Assembly: GCF_900107205.1 (NCBI RefSeq)
Contig: NZ_FNPC01000008.1
Location: 62,001-126,000, forward strand
Reading direction: 5' to 3'
Length of the DNA stretch: 64,000 nucleotides
DNA from: Halopenitus persicus
Lineage (GTDB): Archaea > Halobacteriota > Halobacteria > Halobacteriales > Haloferacaceae
Part shown: piece after piece, positions 61,563 through 64,000 of the stretch
Position numbering within the stretch: position 1 is the stretch's first letter
Layout: every line of letters begins with the position of its first letter
The notes under the pieces: generated by a model
Told to the model about the DNA's origin: nothing
Seen by the model: the letters and a program-made list of their open reading frames with translations, nothing else
Databases searched by the model: none
Made by a program: the position numbers and the translations under genes

Positions 61563-62041
61563 TGCCCGAAGCAACGTCCAACGTCGACGGCGGCGACGGT
61601 ATCGGTGACGACCCCGACGGCATCGGGGACGATCCCGGCGACGACGGCTCCGGCAACGACTCCGGGGGCAACGACGACGGGAACGGCGTCCGGATCGACC
61701 TGATAAGCGGCGCCCGGATGGAAGGGCTGACTGGGATGGAGAAGATCCGGCTCATCCTCGACGGCGTCCGCGACGGCAACATCGTCATCCTCGAGGAGGG
61801 ACTCTCCCCCGACGAGGAGTCGAAGCTCATCGAGGTGACGATGACCGAGATCAACCCCGACGAGTTCAGCGGCATCGAGATCGAGACGTACCCGAAATCC
61901 GACGCGGGCGACCAGACCCTCCTCGACCGGCTGATGGGCCGGGAGTCCGCACAGAAGCTGACCGTCATCGGTCCGGCCAACCAACTCCAGACCCTTCACA
62001 AGGACGAGACGCTCATCAGCGCGCTCGTCTCCCGCAAGTAG
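61562..62041 (+). CDS. oapB: Origin-associated DUF2073 protein OapB
   Basis: The 159-residue protein has an Asp/Gly/Asn-rich N-terminal tail (about 1-42) and then the DUF2073 core: VRIDLISGARMEGLTGMEKI, DGVRDGNIVILEEGLSPDEE and LTVIGPANQLQTLHKDETLI. It is coupled to oapA by a 1-nt overlap and to oapC by abutting codons. It may act with the GTPase, since the three genes travel together near origins. Confidence 0.9.
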   Translation: MPEATSNVDGGDGIGDDPDGIGDDPGDDGSGNDSGGNDDGNGVRIDLISGARMEGLTGMEKIRLILDGVRDGNIVILEEGLSPDEESKLIEVTMTEINPDEFSGIEIETYPKSDAGDQTLLDRLMGRESAQKLTVIGPANQLQTLHKDETLISALVSRK

Positions 62042-62848
62042 ATGCCCCATCAGTGCACGGCGTGCGGCCACGTCTTTCCCGACGGATCCAAGGAAATGCT
62101 CTCGGGCTGTCCCGACTGCGGCGGCAACAAGTTCCAGTTCAAACCCGGCTCGGTCGAGGAAGCGTCGGCCGAGGACACGGGCCGATCCGCGGGCGGGCCG
62201 GCGGACCGCGATGCCACGAGCGGCGACGTCACGATCGAGGCCGACCGCGACACGCCCCCCGAACCGGACCACGACCCCGCGCCCGGAACCGGCCGTGACG
62301 CCGAGGTCACGGTGGCAACCGATCCGTCATCCACCGATGCGTCACCCACCGATGCGTCACCCACCGATGCGTCACCCACCGATGCGTCCGCCGCCGATCC
62401 GGACGCGGCCGCCTCGACTGACGCACCCCCGTCGAACGCGGCCGAGGACGATGCGCAGGCGAGCGCGCGATCCGAGGTCGTCAGCTCCGACGAGCTCTCG
62501 GTCACGAGCAATCCCGATGCCGCCGCCCCCTCGTCTCGCGAGGACGCGTCGACGCCATCCCGCGCATCCGAGGCGGCCGAGGACGCCGATGTCGGTACCG
62601 ACCCTGACGCCGCCGACGCGACTGATCACCCCGACACACGGACGGACACGGACGACGACCGGGCCGGGCTGGACGCGCTTCGCGAGGAGCTCAACGACCA
62701 GTTCGAGAGCATCAGGATCGTCAGCCCGGGACAGTACGAGCTCAATCTGATGGAGCTGTACGACCGGCAGGAGTACATCATCTCGTTACAGGAGGACGGC
62801 CGCTACGTCATCGAGATGCCCGGCGATTGGGGTCCCGACGAGGACTGA
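62042..62848 (+). CDS. oapC: Origin-associated zinc-ribbon protein OapC
   Basis: The 268-residue protein starts with a zinc ribbon (CTACGHVFPDG then LSGCPDCGGNKFQF, Cys pairs near 5-8 and 23-26). A very long Asp/Ala/Ser/Thr-rich linker follows (about 40-210), containing four TDASP pentapeptides from a 15-bp repeat at 62325-62388. The conserved C-terminal domain has IRIVSPGQYELNLMELYDRQ and EYIISLQEDGRYVIEMPGDW. Its last codons and stop are part of a 28-bp tandem repeat that extends beyond the gene. Confidence 0.88.
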   Translation: MPHQCTACGHVFPDGSKEMLSGCPDCGGNKFQFKPGSVEEASAEDTGRSAGGPADRDATSGDVTIEADRDTPPEPDHDPAPGTGRDAEVTVATDPSSTDASPTDASPTDASPTDASAADPDAAASTDAPPSNAAEDDAQASARSEVVSSDELSVTSNPDAAAPSSREDASTPSRASEAAEDADVGTDPDAADATDHPDTRTDTDDDRAGLDALREELNDQFESIRIVSPGQYELNLMELYDRQEYIISLQEDGRYVIEMPGDWGPDED

Positions 62849-62933
62849 CGGCGATCGGGGTCCCGACGAGGACTGACGGCGATCGGGGTCCCGACGAGGA
62901 CTGACGGCGATCGGGGTCCCGACGAGGACTGAC
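62823..62933. repeat. 28-bp tandem repeat running out of oapC
   Basis: Four copies of a unit containing GATCGGGGTCCCGACGAGGA, each ending in TGAC, start inside oapC (62823-62850 holds the real stop) and continue almost to the convergent gene. Each copy carries the final codons and the TGA. Confidence 0.95.
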
Positions 62934-62953
62934 CGCGAACTGGCCTGGTCCCG

Positions 62954-63532
62954 TCACTCGAGCGAGACCGTTCCCGCGGGCTCCCGGAAGTCCGGATCGT
63001 AGATCGTCAGCGACCGCGCACGCCACTCGATCCGGTCGATCTCCGACTCCGCGAGCGCCTCCGCCCGATCGACCGGCCCGCCGCGCGCGAGCGTGACGTG
63101 TGGCACGTACGCCTCGCCCTCGATCCCGGGGACCGGATCGAAGGCGCGACACAGTCGACGATGCAACCGATCGAGGTCGTCGCTCTCCACGCGCAGGTAC
63201 ACCACGGGACCGGGCCCCCGAGCCGGCTCCTCGAAGTAGTCGATCCCGGTGATCGACAGGTCCAGCGGATCGGTGCCCGCGATCACCGGCCGCAGTCGCT
63301 CGCGAAGCCGCGTGACGGCGCGGTCCCGGCGTCGCCCGCGGTCGGGATCCCCGCCGTAACCGCCACCCCCGCCATCGAGACCGCCACCGACGTCCTCGAG
63401 GTCGCCGCTGCCGAACCGCTTGCAGACGAGCGTGTGTCGCTCGCGGACCCGGTCGAACGCGACCAGGTCCGGATGGCGGTCGTTCGCGAGTCGGTCGACG
63501 GCGGGCGGGAGCGGAACGTTGAGGCTGAACAT
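62954..63532 (-). CDS. 2H phosphoesterase (2'-5' RNA ligase family)
   Basis: The 192-residue protein has the two HxT signatures of the 2H superfamily: RERHTLVCKRFG near 31 and YVPHVTLARGGPVD near 147. Members hydrolyse cyclic 2',3'-phosphates or ligate RNA ends; which applies is not evident. A Gly-rich insertion (GGGLDGGGGGYGGDPDRG, about 50-68) expands a loop after the first motif. Confidence 0.85.
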   Translation of the reverse strand: MFSLNVPLPPAVDRLANDRHPDLVAFDRVRERHTLVCKRFGSGDLEDVGGGLDGGGGGYGGDPDRGRRRDRAVTRLRERLRPVIAGTDPLDLSITGIDYFEEPARGPGPVVYLRVESDDLDRLHRRLCRAFDPVPGIEGEAYVPHVTLARGGPVDRAEALAESEIDRIEWRARSLTIYDPDFREPAGTVSLE

Positions 63533-63548
63533 CGGGTCTTGCGGCCGA

Positions 63549-63752
63549 TCAGAGGTTGTCGGTCAACCACAGGACGATCACGACGATGATGACGATCCCG
63601 ATGATCGTCGGGAGCGCCCGCAACACCGCGAACGTGAGGTTCACCAGCTGCCCGAGCACCTCGAGCACGAGCCAGACGATCACGAGCCCGAGGATCACCT
63701 TCAGCAGGTCCTCGACGTCGACCGATCCTCTGGCTTCGAGTTCCCGATCCAT
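63549..63752 (-). CDS. Small membrane protein, unknown function
   Basis: The 67-residue product has a short acidic amphipathic start (DRELEARGSVDVEDLLK) and two hydrophobic helices (VILGLVIVWLVLEVLGQLV and IIGIVIIVVIVLWL). The ATG at 63752 is chosen because CTTTTTGTCG lies 27 nt upstream on this strand; longer frames start without a promoter. It is upstream of the 2H gene with a 16-nt gap and probably co-transcribed. Confidence 0.78.
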   Translation of the reverse strand: MDRELEARGSVDVEDLLKVILGLVIVWLVLEVLGQLVNLTFAVLRALPTIIGIVIIVVIVLWLTDNL

Positions 63753-63884
63753 ACCGGGAACTCGACGCCGAGCGACAAAAAGGTCTCCACGGGAGGATCC
63801 GACCCTTCCCATACCTCTTGGCTCAAAAACACGTTCTGGCGCCGTGAGAAACCGATATACGCCGGGGGGACACAATCGATCAGT

Positions 63885-64000
63885 ATGACTCGCTCGCGGA
63901 CCGTGCGGACCCGATTCGGCGCCATCGCGCTCGCGGTCGTCGTCGGCATCGTCGTCCTCGGCGTGACGTTCCTCGCGGCACCCGGGATCGTCGGCCCCGA
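63885..64000 (+). CDS. Start of a membrane or secreted protein (partial)
   Basis: The ATG at 63885 opens a frame that runs off the right edge. The 38 visible residues have a basic start (TRSRTVRTRFG) and a hydrophobic helix (AIALAVVVGIVVLGVTFL), a signal sequence or membrane anchor. GATATACG at 63853-63860 is the TATA-like box at leaderless spacing. Function cannot be judged. Confidence 0.65.
   Translation, partial: MTRSRTVRTRFGAIALAVVVGIVVLGVTFLAAPGIVGP

Overview
The window is chromosomal DNA from a haloarchaeon, most like Halorubrum or a close relative. It is very GC-rich, its proteins are strongly acidic, and Tat (RR) lipoprotein signals are frequent. Many genes have a TATA-like box about 27 nt before the start codon, the leaderless arrangement. 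It carries PCNA, the small subunit of DNA polymerase D, Orc1/Cdc6, a PDCD5-family protein and an NAD-dependent DNA ligase of the kind haloarchaea are known to have.

Layout. 0-3.4 kb: tetrapyrrole genes (end of hemL, then hemC-cobA-hemD with overlapping junctions). 3.5-5.6 kb: two convergent Tat lipoproteins. 5.7-12.8 kb: ligA, an ABC-2 exporter, a Zn-finger protein and a membrane histidine kinase. 12.8-20.5 kb: PCNA, an NhaC-type antiporter, a large lipoprotein, two DUF2249 proteins, a dehalogenase-like HAD protein, a Nudix hydrolase and a CPBP protease. 20.6-24.5 kb: gnd and pstS-pstC-pstA, with no pstB or phoU next to them. 24.7-32.3 kb: hisS, a PP-loop protein, a PDCD5 homologue, metX and metY, a TrmB-type regulator and a membrane zinc-ribbon protein.

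32.4-44.4 kb is the most distinctive region. Two membrane-anchored winged-helix proteins precede five TasA/camelysin-like secreted proteins, a SipW-like signal peptidase with extra membrane segments, and an extremely acidic secreted protein. The last four genes overlap and form one transcription unit. The paralogues share their ends but carry different modules in different loops. One has a complete von Willebrand A domain with a MIDAS site inserted. Two of the genes are preceded by a pair of hairpins, the first with the identical 7-nt loop TTCGACT and compensated stem changes. I read this as a surface fibre or matrix system related to TasA and archaeal bundling pili, with its own processing peptidase.

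44.4-57.5 kb: a RecJ-like DHH nuclease, an aldehyde dehydrogenase, an acyl-CoA synthetase, an MBL hydrolase, a methyltransferase, several conserved haloarchaeal proteins (one of only 29 residues), DNA polymerase D small subunit and a second signal peptidase with a long disordered N-terminus. 57.6-62.9 kb is a main-type chromosomal replication origin. It has orc1/cdc6, a 1.27 kb non-coding region with inverted origin-recognition boxes around an AT-rich unwinding segment, and the origin-associated genes oapA-oapB-oapC. The window ends with a 2H phosphoesterase, a small membrane protein and the start of another membrane protein.

Two features recur. Short tandem repeats (periods 16-40 bp) often start at or span a stop codon and continue into the intergenic space. 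Acidic or Ala/Asp-rich low-complexity insertions interrupt housekeeping enzymes such as HemC, HemD, LigA, MetX, the acyl-CoA synthetase, Orc1 and OapC.
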